Assembly: GCF_000725885.1 (NCBI RefSeq)
Contig: NZ_JODR01000018.1
Coordinates: forward strand, 1 to 64,000
Length of the DNA: 64,000 nucleotides
Direction: 5' to 3'
DNA from: Streptomyces albus subsp. albus
GTDB lineage: Bacteria; Actinomycetota; Actinomycetes; Streptomycetales; Streptomycetaceae
Made by a program: the position numbers and the translations under genes. Positions within the stretch are counted from its first letter, which is position 1; each line of letters begins with the position of its first letter. Of this stretch, positions 26,283 through 33,934 are shown piece after piece. Below the pieces are notes generated by a model, which worked only from the letters and a program-made list of their open reading frames with translations, did not search any database and had not been told where the DNA came from.

Positions 26283-27251
26283 TCACAGGCCCGCCACCCG
26301 GGCGAGGGTGCGGGCCTGGTGGAGCAGAGTGATGCTGTCGGCGAGGTCGTCGTCCTCGTCCACGGTCCACAGGGCGTACTCGACGTGCCGCGCCACGGCC
26401 CAGGCACGTACGCGGCCGACGTCCTCGCCGAGGGCGTCGGCGAGCAGCGCGGTGCGGTGGCTCAGCACCCGCTGCGCATCCGAGTGCCCGAAGGGGTCGT
26501 CGACCTGCTCCAGCAGCGGCCACGCTTCGAAAGCCGGGTCGCCGGTCATCGGCTTGGCGTCGATGGCCAGCCATGGCGCGCGCCGGGCGGCCAGCAGGTT
26601 CCCCGGGTTGAAATCGCCGTGCAGCAGCACTTGGCGCCCGGCCGTGTGCGGCAGTTCGCGGAAGAGCTGGGCTGCGAGCCGGTACAGCCCGGTGTCCAGT
26701 TAGGGGGGCCAGCGCCGGGCGGCCTGCCGTTCGGCCAGCCCGGCCCACTCGGCAGTGGTGTCCGCGAGCCGGCCGACGCCGCGTGCCCGCGCCTCGTCGG
26801 CATCGGCCGACCACAGTCTGCGCAGCACCTCGGCGGCGGCCGACAGCCGTGCGTCGGCGGAGAGATGGACCGCGTCGCCCATCTCGGTCCCCGGCGTCAC
26901 CCGCTCCAGCAGCAGAGCGAACCGCTCCGGGTCACTGTCGAACACCCGTACGGCGCCGTCACCGTCCCACAGAGCGAGGGCCGCCCCCTCGGTGCGGGCC
27001 TCGGGGTGCGGCCACGTCAGTTTGAGCACGGCCTCGCCGCCGTCAGGCCGCCGGGCCGGCGCCACCCAGGAGCAGCTTCCGCCGTGGAACGGCGCTCCCA
27101 GCCGCAGCTGCCAGCGGTCCCGCATCGTCTCCACCAGCGCGGGCAGCCCGGCCAGCCAGGCCCGCCCCTCGGCGGTGCGGCTCATCTCGGTGAACACGGA
27201 CAGGTCCGCCGGGAAGAGGGCGGCGGGTGCGGGAGGCGCGAGATCGGTCAC
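26283..27251 (-). pseudogene. Aminoglycoside/hydroxyurea 6-phosphotransferase-like kinase interrupted by TAA
   Basis: Reads as one 323-codon frame from GTG 27251 (AAGGA 7 nt upstream) to 26283, but codon 184 is TAA (26702-26700). The N-terminal half has ADGGEAVLKLTWPH-like PDGGEAVLKLTWPHPEAR and LLLERVTPG. The C-terminal half has the catalytic HGDFNPGNLL and IDAKPMTGDPAFEAWPLLEQVDDP, both typical of the StrB/APH(6) family. Both halves are in the same frame, so this is a base substitution or read error rather than an indel. As written, the product lacks the catalytic half and should be dead. Confidence 0.75.
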
Positions 27252-27440
27252 GGCACCGTCCTTGACGGTCGTCTGCGGTGGCAGCGGCGGGCACGGACCC
27301 GTCCACGGTACGGCGCCGGTCCCGCCTCCCCGAGCGGTTTTCGCCCCCAACGGCCTCTCGCGCCGGCCGACCGGCCGGATCGGCCCGGTGGTGCGGGGCG
27401 CGCCGTCGAGTGCTGCGGGGCGCGGTGGCCGTTGCCGGGG

Positions 27441-27480
27441 CCAACGGGGCCCAACGGGGCCCAACGGGGCCCAACGGGTT
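27441..27480 (+). repeat. Four tandem copies of a 10-bp unit
   Basis: CCAACGGGGC is repeated at 27441, 27451 and 27461, with an imperfect fourth copy at 27471. It sits in the 583-nt region (27252-27834) between the kinase-like pseudogene and the divergent PPTase gene, where I see no supported gene. Confidence 0.7.
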
Positions 27481-27834
27481 CCGGCCCGGCGGGGCTGTTA
27501 CCGGTGTTCGCGGGAGCCGTCCGGGCAGGGCTGCTGCTCGCTACGCCGCGGGTCCCGGCCGGGCGAAGCTGTGCCGGCTCCCGCGGGGGCCACGTCGCAG
27601 TCGGAGCTGTTCCAGGTTGCTCCACGGGCCGCGGAACAGCCGGGCCAACGCCGTCACCGGGCGTTCCGCAGGGCCCCGTCCCCATCGGCGTGCCCCCCCG
27701 ACTCCTCCATGGGGCCCGTCCCGGTCCGGCTGTCACCGGCCGCCCCGTCGGTCCCGGCGAGTGGGGCTGCCGAGTGGGACTCTTCCGGTCTTTCCCCAGT
27801 CCCGTCCGTCGTCCGTTCGGGGTACGGTTCGGGC

Positions 27835-28515
27835 ATGACGAGCGCCGCACCCGGTGACACCGACTCCGCCCGTTCTCCCGTCGTCCACCTGCTCCGCGTC
27901 TCCGAGTACGCCGCGGAGGCGGCCGGCCCCGAAGCCCTCGCGGTGCTCTCGGCGGCGGAACGCGAGCGGGCCGAGGCATTCGTACGCCCCGGTGACCGGG
28001 ACCGCTACGTCGTCGCGCACTGGGCGCTCCGCAGGGAACTGGGCGCGCTGCTGGGCACCGACCCGGCCGACGTACCGTTCGCGCAGGCGGACTGCCCGGT
28101 GTGCGGCGGCCCGCACGGCCGGCCCGTGGTGCCGGGCAACCCCGTGCACTTCTCCCTCTCGCACGCGGGGGACGTCGTTCTGCTCGCCTTCGCCGACGCC
28201 GCCGTGGGAGTGGACGTCGAGGGCCACCCCGCCGTGTCCTCCGCCGCCGAGACGATGACCGCGCTGCACCCGCGCGAGCAGGAGGAGCTGGCGGCCGTCG
28301 GACGGGACGCGCTGCCCGCCGCGTTCGCCCGCTGCTGGACGCGCAAGGAGGCGTATCTGAAGGCCACCGGCGCGGGTCTGGGCGAGGACCCGGGGCGCAC
28401 GTACGTCAGCGCCCTGGACCGCCCCGCGCAGCCGGCCGGCTGGCACCTGACCGATCTGGCGGCGCCCGCCGGTTACGCCGCCGCGTGCGCGGTGCGCCGC
28501 CCCGCGGAGCAGTGA
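27835..28515 (+). CDS. 4'-phosphopantetheinyl transferase (Sfp type)
   Basis: 226 residues. It moves 4'-phosphopantetheine from CoA onto carrier-protein serines of polyketide, peptide or fatty-acid synthases. The Sfp signatures are complete: HFSLSHAGD (103-113), GVDVE (125-129, metal ligands D127 and E129) and CWTRKEAYLKATGAG (167-181, with K171 and E172). The length matches broad-range Sfp/Svp enzymes. An ACPs-type enzyme would be shorter. Start ATG 27835 lacks a strong ribosome site. No carrier-protein genes lie in the window, so it probably acts in trans on secondary-metabolite clusters. Confidence 0.93.
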   Translation: MTSAAPGDTDSARSPVVHLLRVSEYAAEAAGPEALAVLSAAERERAEAFVRPGDRDRYVVAHWALRRELGALLGTDPADVPFAQADCPVCGGPHGRPVVPGNPVHFSLSHAGDVVLLAFADAAVGVDVEGHPAVSSAAETMTALHPREQEELAAVGRDALPAAFARCWTRKEAYLKATGAGLGEDPGRTYVSALDRPAQPAGWHLTDLAAPAGYAAACAVRRPAEQ

Positions 28516-28665
28516 CGCGGCCGAGCCGGGCGTCGGATTGACGCGGAAGGAGTGAGGCGCGGGGAAGATCTGGCGCACGGGGTGCGGACCGTGTTCCATG
28601 GTCGTCGGGAGTCCCGGTCAGACGGCGGCACCCGTGGACGACGCTGTGGAAGAAGCGAGGTTGCC

Positions 28666-30660
28666 GTGCCCACGACCGTACGACGCAGCACCCGGACCCT
28701 GCCCCTCGCGCCGCTCGGCCCCGAGAACCCGCTTCCCGCACTGCTGCCGCTGGACGAGGCCCACACCCTGGAGGAGTCCGAACGCGCCGCGCTGCCCCCG
28801 CAGATGGCCCGGCAGGTCGGGTACGGGCCGCTGCGCACGGTGCTGCCCACCCGCGTCCTCGACGGCTACGGACGGCGGCGCGCCCCCGCCACGCTGGAGA
28901 CGGTGGTGCTGGAGAACGACCGGCTGCGGGTCACCGTCCAGCCCGGGCTCGGGGGCCGGATCGCCTCCCTGTTCCACAAGCCGACCGGGCGTGAACTCCT
29001 CTACGTCAACCCGGTTTTCCAGCCTGCGGACTTCGCCCTCAACGGGGCCTGGTACTCCGGGGGCGTCGAATGGAACATCGGGGCGACCGGGCACACCACC
29101 CTCTCCTGCGCGCCGCTGCACGCGGCGCGCGTGCCGGCGCCCGGCGGTGACGGGGCGATGGTGCGGCTGTGGGAGTGGGAGCGGCTGCGCGACACACCTT
29201 TCCAGGTGGACCTGTGGCTGCCCGGCGAGTCCGACTTCCTGTACGTGGGCGTCCGCATCCGCAACCCCCACCACCGCACCGTGCCCGTCTACTGGTGGTC
29301 GAACATCGCCGTGCCCGAGGAGGAGACCACTCGCGTCCTGGTGCCGGCCGAGGAGACGTGGTACTTCGCCTACGAGCGCCGGCTGCGCCGGATCCCCGTC
29401 CCCGAATGGCAGGGCGCCGACCTGACCTACCCGCTGCACAGCCGGTTCCCCGCCGACTACTTCTACGAGGTGCCCGACGGCGCCCGCAGATGGATCGCCT
29501 CGCTCGACGAGAAGGGGCAGGGCCTCGTCCAGACCTCGACGGACCTGCTGCGCGGCCGGAAGCTGTTCGTCTGGGGCGCGGGCCCGGGCGGCCGGCGCTG
29601 GCAGCAGTGGCTGACAGAGCCGGGGACTCCCGGATACGCGGAGATCCAGGCCGGACTCGCCCGCACCCAGCTCGAACACGCGCCGCTGGAGGCCGGCGGG
29701 GAGTTCAGCTGGCTGGAGGCGTACGGGCCGCTGGCCGCCGATCCGGCCGCCGTGCACGGCGCCGACTGGGCCCGGGCCCGCTCCCACACCGGGAAACGGC
29801 TCGAGGCGGCACTGCCGCGCACCACCGTGGACGCCGCGTACACGGCGTGGCTGTCCTGTGCCGACACCGAACCGGAGGGGGAGTGGCTGGCCACCGGCTC
29901 CGGCTGGGGAGCCCTCGAGGTGGAACGCGGCGGATTCACCCTTCCGGGTACGCCGTTCCCGGCCGCGACCCTCGGCGCCGCCCAGCAGCCGTGGCTCCAC
30001 CTGCTGCGCACCGGCACCCTGCCGGGCAGCGCCGGGGACCAACCGCCCGGTCCCACCCTGGTGGCCGGTGAATGGCGGGAGCTGCTGGAGTCCGCGCATC
30101 CGGCGCAGGGGTCTTCGGGCAGCGAGTTGGACTACCACCTGGGCGTCGCGCAGTGGCACGCCGGTGACCGTTCGCAGGCCGTCCGCAGCTGGGAGCGGTC
30201 GCTGGGCCACCCCGGCGGGCGGGGCCCCACCTGGCCGGCACTGCGCTGTCTGGCCGTCGCCGACGGGCAGGACGGCCACCCGGCACGAGCCGCCGAACGG
30301 TATCTGGCGGCCGTACGGGACGCCCGCGCCCGCCTCGACGCGGCCACCCCGGCAGGCCGCGCCGCGCTCGGTGCGCTCGCCCGGGAGGCGGCCGAGGCCC
30401 TGCTGGACGCCGGCCGCCCCGACGACGCCGCCGAGGTGCTGGACGGGCTTCCCGACGCGGAGGCGCAGCGCGGCCGTTGCCGGCTCCTGCGGGCCCGGGT
30501 GCTGCTGGCCCGGGGCGAGACCGCCGCGGCCCGCGCGGTCTTCGACGGCGACTTCGAGGTGGAGGACCTGCGCGAGGGCGAGGAGGTGCTCAACGCCACC
30601 TGGGAGGCGCTCACCGACGACCCCCTCCCGGCCCGCTACGACTTCCGGATGCGTCCGTAG
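28666..30660 (+). CDS. DUF5107 domain protein with C-terminal TPR-like repeats
   Basis: 664 residues. The N-terminal region (about 50-330) is a mutarotase-like beta-sandwich typical of DUF5107: VTVQPGLGGRIASLFHKPTGRELLY, GAWYSGGVEWNIG and YWWSNIAVPE. The C-terminal third has helical repeats (DYHLGVAQWHAGDRSQAVRSWERSL, AAERYLAAVRDARARL, LLRARVLLARGETAAARAVF) resembling TPRs. Family members accompany carbohydrate catabolism, but the activity is not established. Start GTG 28666 with GAGG 6 nt upstream; an upstream in-frame ATG lacks support. Standalone gene between PPTase and a strong terminator. Confidence 0.82.
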   Translation: MPTTVRRSTRTLPLAPLGPENPLPALLPLDEAHTLEESERAALPPQMARQVGYGPLRTVLPTRVLDGYGRRRAPATLETVVLENDRLRVTVQPGLGGRIASLFHKPTGRELLYVNPVFQPADFALNGAWYSGGVEWNIGATGHTTLSCAPLHAARVPAPGGDGAMVRLWEWERLRDTPFQVDLWLPGESDFLYVGVRIRNPHHRTVPVYWWSNIAVPEEETTRVLVPAEETWYFAYERRLRRIPVPEWQGADLTYPLHSRFPADYFYEVPDGARRWIASLDEKGQGLVQTSTDLLRGRKLFVWGAGPGGRRWQQWLTEPGTPGYAEIQAGLARTQLEHAPLEAGGEFSWLEAYGPLAADPAAVHGADWARARSHTGKRLEAALPRTTVDAAYTAWLSCADTEPEGEWLATGSGWGALEVERGGFTLPGTPFPAATLGAAQQPWLHLLRTGTLPGSAGDQPPGPTLVAGEWRELLESAHPAQGSSGSELDYHLGVAQWHAGDRSQAVRSWERSLGHPGGRGPTWPALRCLAVADGQDGHPARAAERYLAAVRDARARLDAATPAGRAALGALAREAAEALLDAGRPDDAAEVLDGLPDAEAQRGRCRLLRARVLLARGETAAARAVFDGDFEVEDLREGEEVLNATWEALTDDPLPARYDFRMRP

Positions 30661-30790
30661 CGCTGCCGGCCGGTGATTCGCGGCGCGGAGAGCAACCACG
30701 GCCGACGGAACCAGCGTGAACCGGCGCCGGACGCCGTGCCGGGGCGAAGAGATGTTCCGGCGTCCGTGCCGGGTGGGCTGTGGAGGCGTT

Positions 30791-30820
30791 CCGGCGTCCC
30801 GCGCCGAGGCGGGACGCCGG
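30791..30820. terminator. Bidirectional terminator between convergent genes
   Basis: CCGGCGTCCCGC (30791-30802) pairs perfectly with GCGGGACGCCGG (30809-30820) around a 6-nt loop. It lies between the convergent DUF5107 and VOC genes, 5 nt from the VOC stop. Confidence 0.75.
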
Positions 30821-30824
30821 GGGG

Positions 30825-31178
30825 TCACTGGGCCGGTTTGCGGTCCACGTACTCGAAGACGCTGCCGTCCGGGTGGCGGGCCACCAGGTTGCGGCCGATG
30901 GGGGTGGACTTCGGGCCCGCGATGATCTGCGCGCCGACGGTGTGCAGATCGGCGAGCGCGTCGTCCACGTCCTGCACCGCCAGCGTCGCCTTGATCTTGC
31001 TGAGCACCTCCAGATGCGCCTCCGGGCCGCTCATCAGGAAGAACGGGCCGACGGCGGCGACTTCCACCGGACCGTTCTGGAAGCGCACCGCCTCCGCGTT
31101 CGCCAGCCGCTCGTACACCGGTACGGCGGCGTCCAGATTGTCGACGCAAACACGCAACGAGGTCCCCAGAATGTCCAT
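30825..31178 (-). CDS. VOC-superfamily (glyoxalase/bleomycin-resistance-like) protein
   Basis: 117 residues forming one vicinal-oxygen-chelate module: GTSLRVCVDNLDAAVPVYERLANAE at the start, GPFFLMSG in the middle and KSTPIGRNLVARHPDGSVFEYVDRK at the C-terminus. The C-terminal Glu (FEYVD) is a likely metal ligand. Substrate unknown; small VOC proteins include lyases, dioxygenases and binding proteins. Start ATG 31178. Confidence 0.82.
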   Translation of the reverse strand: MDILGTSLRVCVDNLDAAVPVYERLANAEAVRFQNGPVEVAAVGPFFLMSGPEAHLEVLSKIKATLAVQDVDDALADLHTVGAQIIAGPKSTPIGRNLVARHPDGSVFEYVDRKPAQ

Positions 31179-31249
31179 GGGCCCACCCTAGGGTGCGTGG
31201 GCCCGCGGTACCGAACCGGCCGCAGGGGCAGCGCAGTTGCAGGCGGGCA

Positions 31250-32059
31250 TCAGGCGCGGCAGAGGATCTCGCCGTGCACGACGGTGAACCAGCCGTCCTC
31301 CTCCTCGCCCCACGTCCGCCATGCCTCCGAGATGCGGCGCAGATCCTCGGGCGTGGCCAGCCCGCCGGCGACCGCGCGCTCGGCGTAGCGCGACTCGACG
31401 GTGCGCTCGGCCCACAGTCCGCTCCACCACGCGCGCTCCTGTGGAGACGTGAAGGTCCATGTGCTCGTGGAGATGCGGACGTCGGTGAAACCCGCCTCGC
31501 GCGCCCAGGCGTGCAGCCGGCGCCCGGCGTCCGGTTCGCCGCCGTTGGCGCGGGTGACCTGGCGGTAGAGGTCCAGCCACTCCGTCATGCCGGGGATGTG
31601 CGGGTACCAGAACATGCCGCCGTAGTCGGCGTCCCGGGCGGCGACCAGTCCGCCGGGTGCGCACACCCGGCGCATCTCGCGGAGCGCGCCGACCGGGTCG
31701 CCCACGTGTTGCAGCGTCTGGTGGGTGTGCACCACGTCGAAGGTGCCGTCGGGGAAGTCGAGGCCGTGGACGTCGCCGGTGGTGAACGTCAGGTTGTCCA
31801 GGCCGCGTTCGGCCGCTGTCGCGCGGGCCTGCTCCAGTACGCCGGGTGCCGCGTCCAGTCCGGTGACCGAGCCCTCCGGTACGAGGGCGGCCAGGTCGGC
31901 GGTGATGGTGCCGGGGCCGCAGCCGACGTCCAGCACCCGGTGGCCGGCGCGCAGTTCGCCGAGCAGGTAGGCGGCGGAGTTGGCGGCCGTGCGCCAGCGA
32001 TGGGAGCGCAGAACGGACTCGTGGTGGCCGTGGGTGTAAACGGCGGTCTCTTGTGCCAT
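31250..32059 (-). CDS. SAM-dependent methyltransferase
   Basis: 269 residues, class I Rossmann methyltransferase. Motif I is VLDVGCGPGTITADLA (about 41-56), then GLDAAPGVLEQARA, VVHTHQTLQHVGDP and LREMRRVCAPGGLVAARD. The arrangement is the UbiE/Methyltransf_11 type; the substrate is unknown. Start ATG 32057-32059 (MAQETAVYTHGHHESVLRSHRWRTA) is preferred over an upstream ATG. A possible promoter, TTGCTC with TTATGG about 18 nt downstream, lies just upstream in the divergent region (32060-32367), which holds no other gene. Confidence 0.87.
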   Translation of the reverse strand: MAQETAVYTHGHHESVLRSHRWRTAANSAAYLLGELRAGHRVLDVGCGPGTITADLAALVPEGSVTGLDAAPGVLEQARATAAERGLDNLTFTTGDVHGLDFPDGTFDVVHTHQTLQHVGDPVGALREMRRVCAPGGLVAARDADYGGMFWYPHIPGMTEWLDLYRQVTRANGGEPDAGRRLHAWAREAGFTDVRISTSTWTFTSPQERAWWSGLWAERTVESRYAERAVAGGLATPEDLRRISEAWRTWGEEEDGWFTVVHGEILCRA

Positions 32060-32367
32060 GCACGCACCATAACCAGGCGTCTTGTTATGTGAGCAAGAAT
32101 GTTCCGCGATGTGGACGAGTGATGGGGTGGGGCGTCGCCGGAGGGCCGGGGGAGAGGGCGTCGGCAGCATGCAACTGGCCGCCCGGGAGGCCCGTTTCCG
32201 GATCCGTACGTTTGTGCCCCGAGGGCTACGGGCACCCGCACCGCCGTGCTTCGGAAAGCAGGCACCTTCCGCGGGAGTGGCCTGTGCCGTTCTCGGCCGT
32301 CGCCCCGCCGGTGCCTTCGCTCCCGCGGTGACCGTCCGACGACGTGACCGTTACGGGAGCACAGCCG

Positions 32368-32502
32368 ATGACCGTTCGTACGAAACGCTCGAAGCACCCC
32401 CACGACGACGCCCCCGACACGAGCGCCGAGTTCCGACGCATCGCCGAACTGCCCGACGGGCCGCAGAAGGACGAACTGCGCCGGAGCGTCGTCCGCGCCT
32501 GA
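32368..32502 (+). pseudogene. Detached 5' end of the sigma factor gene, ending in an in-frame TGA
   Basis: ATG 32368 has GGGAG 8 nt upstream and opens 44 codons ending ...ELPDGPQKDELRRSVVRA, then TGA at 32500-32502, immediately followed by ATG 32503 in the same frame. SigB/SigF-type factors continue here as RAWxPMAxRxA, so TGA replaces the Trp codon TGG. The segment encodes the region preceding sigma region 2.1. Either the gene is truncated, or translation restarts at 32503, or the base is a read error. Confidence 0.65.
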
Positions 32503-33420
32503 ATGCCGATGGCCGGGCGGCTGGCACGGCACTTCCGCAACCGGGGTGAGGCGCTGGAGGACCTGGAACAGGTCGCGGCGCTCGGCCTGGTCAAAGCCGT
32601 CGCCCGCTACGACATATCCCGCGGCTGCGCCTTCGAGAGCTTCGCCGTACCGACCATCGTCGGCGAGATCAAACGGCACTTCAGGGACCACATGTGGGGC
32701 CTGCACGTCCCCCGCCGCGTCCAGGAACTCCGCAACCGGGTGCGCATCGGCCAGCGCGAACTGAGCCACACCCTGGACGGCCGCAGCCCCTCCGTGCAGC
32801 GCATCGCCGAACACACCGGGCTCAGCGAAGAAGACGTGCTCCTGGGCATGGAGGCCCTGGAGAGCTACAGCACCCTGTCGCTGGACGCGCAACTGCCCGG
32901 CGCGGACGACGGCTACTCCCTCGCGGACACGCTCGGCGACGCCGAACCCGGTTACGACCGGATCGTCTACCGCGAAGCGGTCAAACCCCGGCTGGAACGG
33001 CTCCCCGAACGTGAACGGCGCATCCTGTACATGCGTTTCTTCTGCGATATGACGCAGAGCCGGATCGCCGAGCAGCTCGGCATCTCCCAGATGCACGTCT
33101 CCCGCCTCATCAGCCGTACGTGCAGCCGCATCCATCGCGAGGTCGAGGCCGACCGGGGCCTCGGCCTCCCGGCAGACCCTGCGGCGGCGGAGTCCCGGGA
33201 CGGTGCCCCCGCGGGCGGTGTCCCCCGCAACCGGGCGTCCGCCGTGCGCCGGGACCGCTCCGAGGCGGCGGCCCGGCGAGAGCGCGCCGCGGTCCGGAGG
33301 GCGGCCGGCTGCCGTACCGCGCCCGGGCAGGAGGCCGTGCGCGGGCGGAACCCCCGGCGCGAGACCGCGCGTGGCGGCGCCCGCAGGCGGCGCGCGTACG
33401 CCCCCGCTCCGGCGGCCTGA
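32503..33420 (+). CDS. SigB/SigF/SigG-type RNA polymerase sigma factor (5'-truncated by TGA)
   Basis: 305 residues from the ATG directly after the in-frame TGA. Region 2 is clear: GEALEDLEQVAALGLVKAVARYD, FESFAVPTIVGEIKRHFRDHMW. Region 3 follows (HVPRRVQELRNRVR, PSVQRIAEHTGLSEEDV), then region 4 (RERRILYMRFFCDMTQSRIAEQLGISQMHVSRLI). This is the stress/sporulation sigma family of Streptomyces. The natural start appears to be 32368. The C-terminal 70 residues after region 4 are an Arg/Ala-rich extension unusual for the family. Without the N-terminal 45 residues the first helix of region 2 is cut, so activity is doubtful. Anti-sigma genes are not nearby. Confidence 0.78.
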   Translation: MPMAGRLARHFRNRGEALEDLEQVAALGLVKAVARYDISRGCAFESFAVPTIVGEIKRHFRDHMWGLHVPRRVQELRNRVRIGQRELSHTLDGRSPSVQRIAEHTGLSEEDVLLGMEALESYSTLSLDAQLPGADDGYSLADTLGDAEPGYDRIVYREAVKPRLERLPERERRILYMRFFCDMTQSRIAEQLGISQMHVSRLISRTCSRIHREVEADRGLGLPADPAAAESRDGAPAGGVPRNRASAVRRDRSEAAARRERAAVRRAAGCRTAPGQEAVRGRNPRRETARGGARRRRAYAPAPAA

Positions 33421-33509
33421 GCCGCCGACGGCCCGGCTGGGGAGAAGGCCGCCGGGCGTGCGAGGTGGCGGCGCCCCGGGACGGCACCCACCGGGGCGCC
33501 GTCCGTCCC

Positions 33510-33644
33510 CTGGCCGGCACGTCCTGGTCGGGTACGTCCCGGGCGGGGCACCCCCTGGTCGGCACCTCCCGGGTCGGCACTCTCTGGTCGGCACCTCCCT
33601 GTCCGGCGCTTCCCGGTTCGGGTGCCTCTGGCCGGCGCCTCCCG
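33510..33644. repeat. Nine tandem units of 15 bp
   Basis: Units of the type CTGGTCGGCACCTCC recur every 15 bp from 33510 to about 33644 with point differences. The period equals five codons, so it may be a decayed pentapeptide-type repeat or non-coding satellite. It occupies the 514-nt gap (33421-33934) between the sigma factor and the aminotransferase-like gene, where no gene is supported. Confidence 0.65.
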
Positions 33645-33740
33645 GGATGGCCCCCGCGAACGGTGCCCCACCCGGCCCGGGGGTTCCGCGCGGCGCGGCA
33701 ACCCGGCCGGGGCGGGCGCCCTCCGGGGCGGGCCGCCCCG

Positions 33741-33810
33741 CCAGCGGAGATGCCGCCCCGCGAGCGGAGATGCCGCCCCGCGAGCGGAGACGCCGCCCCG
33801 CGAGCGGAGG
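33741..33810. repeat. Tandem 20-bp repeat, three and a half copies
   Basis: The unit CGAGCGGAGATGCCGCCCCG starts at 33741 (first copy begins CCAGC), 33761 and 33781 (one A-to-C-type change), with a half copy at 33801. It lies about 125 nt before the aminotransferase-like gene. Confidence 0.75.
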
Positions 33811-33934
33811 CGGACAGGACACCGGCCGGCGTCGCGGCCGGGTGTCCGCCATCCGTGTCGCCGATGCCGGTGTCGGCGCCGTCTGGGAAGGTGTACACAA
33901 GGCAGGTTGTCCGATCTACAGGTGGGCGGGACAT

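Noticed and set aside
27252..27834. A hypothetical protein gene in the gap before the PPTase
   Set aside because: Open frames exist on both strands, but none has a ribosome site, a domain or codon bias unlike noise.
33510..33810. CRISPR array
   Set aside because: The repeats are directly tandem with no spacers, and no cas genes are present.
31789..33900. A 703-codon minus-strand frame over the sigma factor
   Set aside because: Antisense to conserved sigma regions; composition is random. It also joins methyltransferase antisense-like sequence without a coherent domain.
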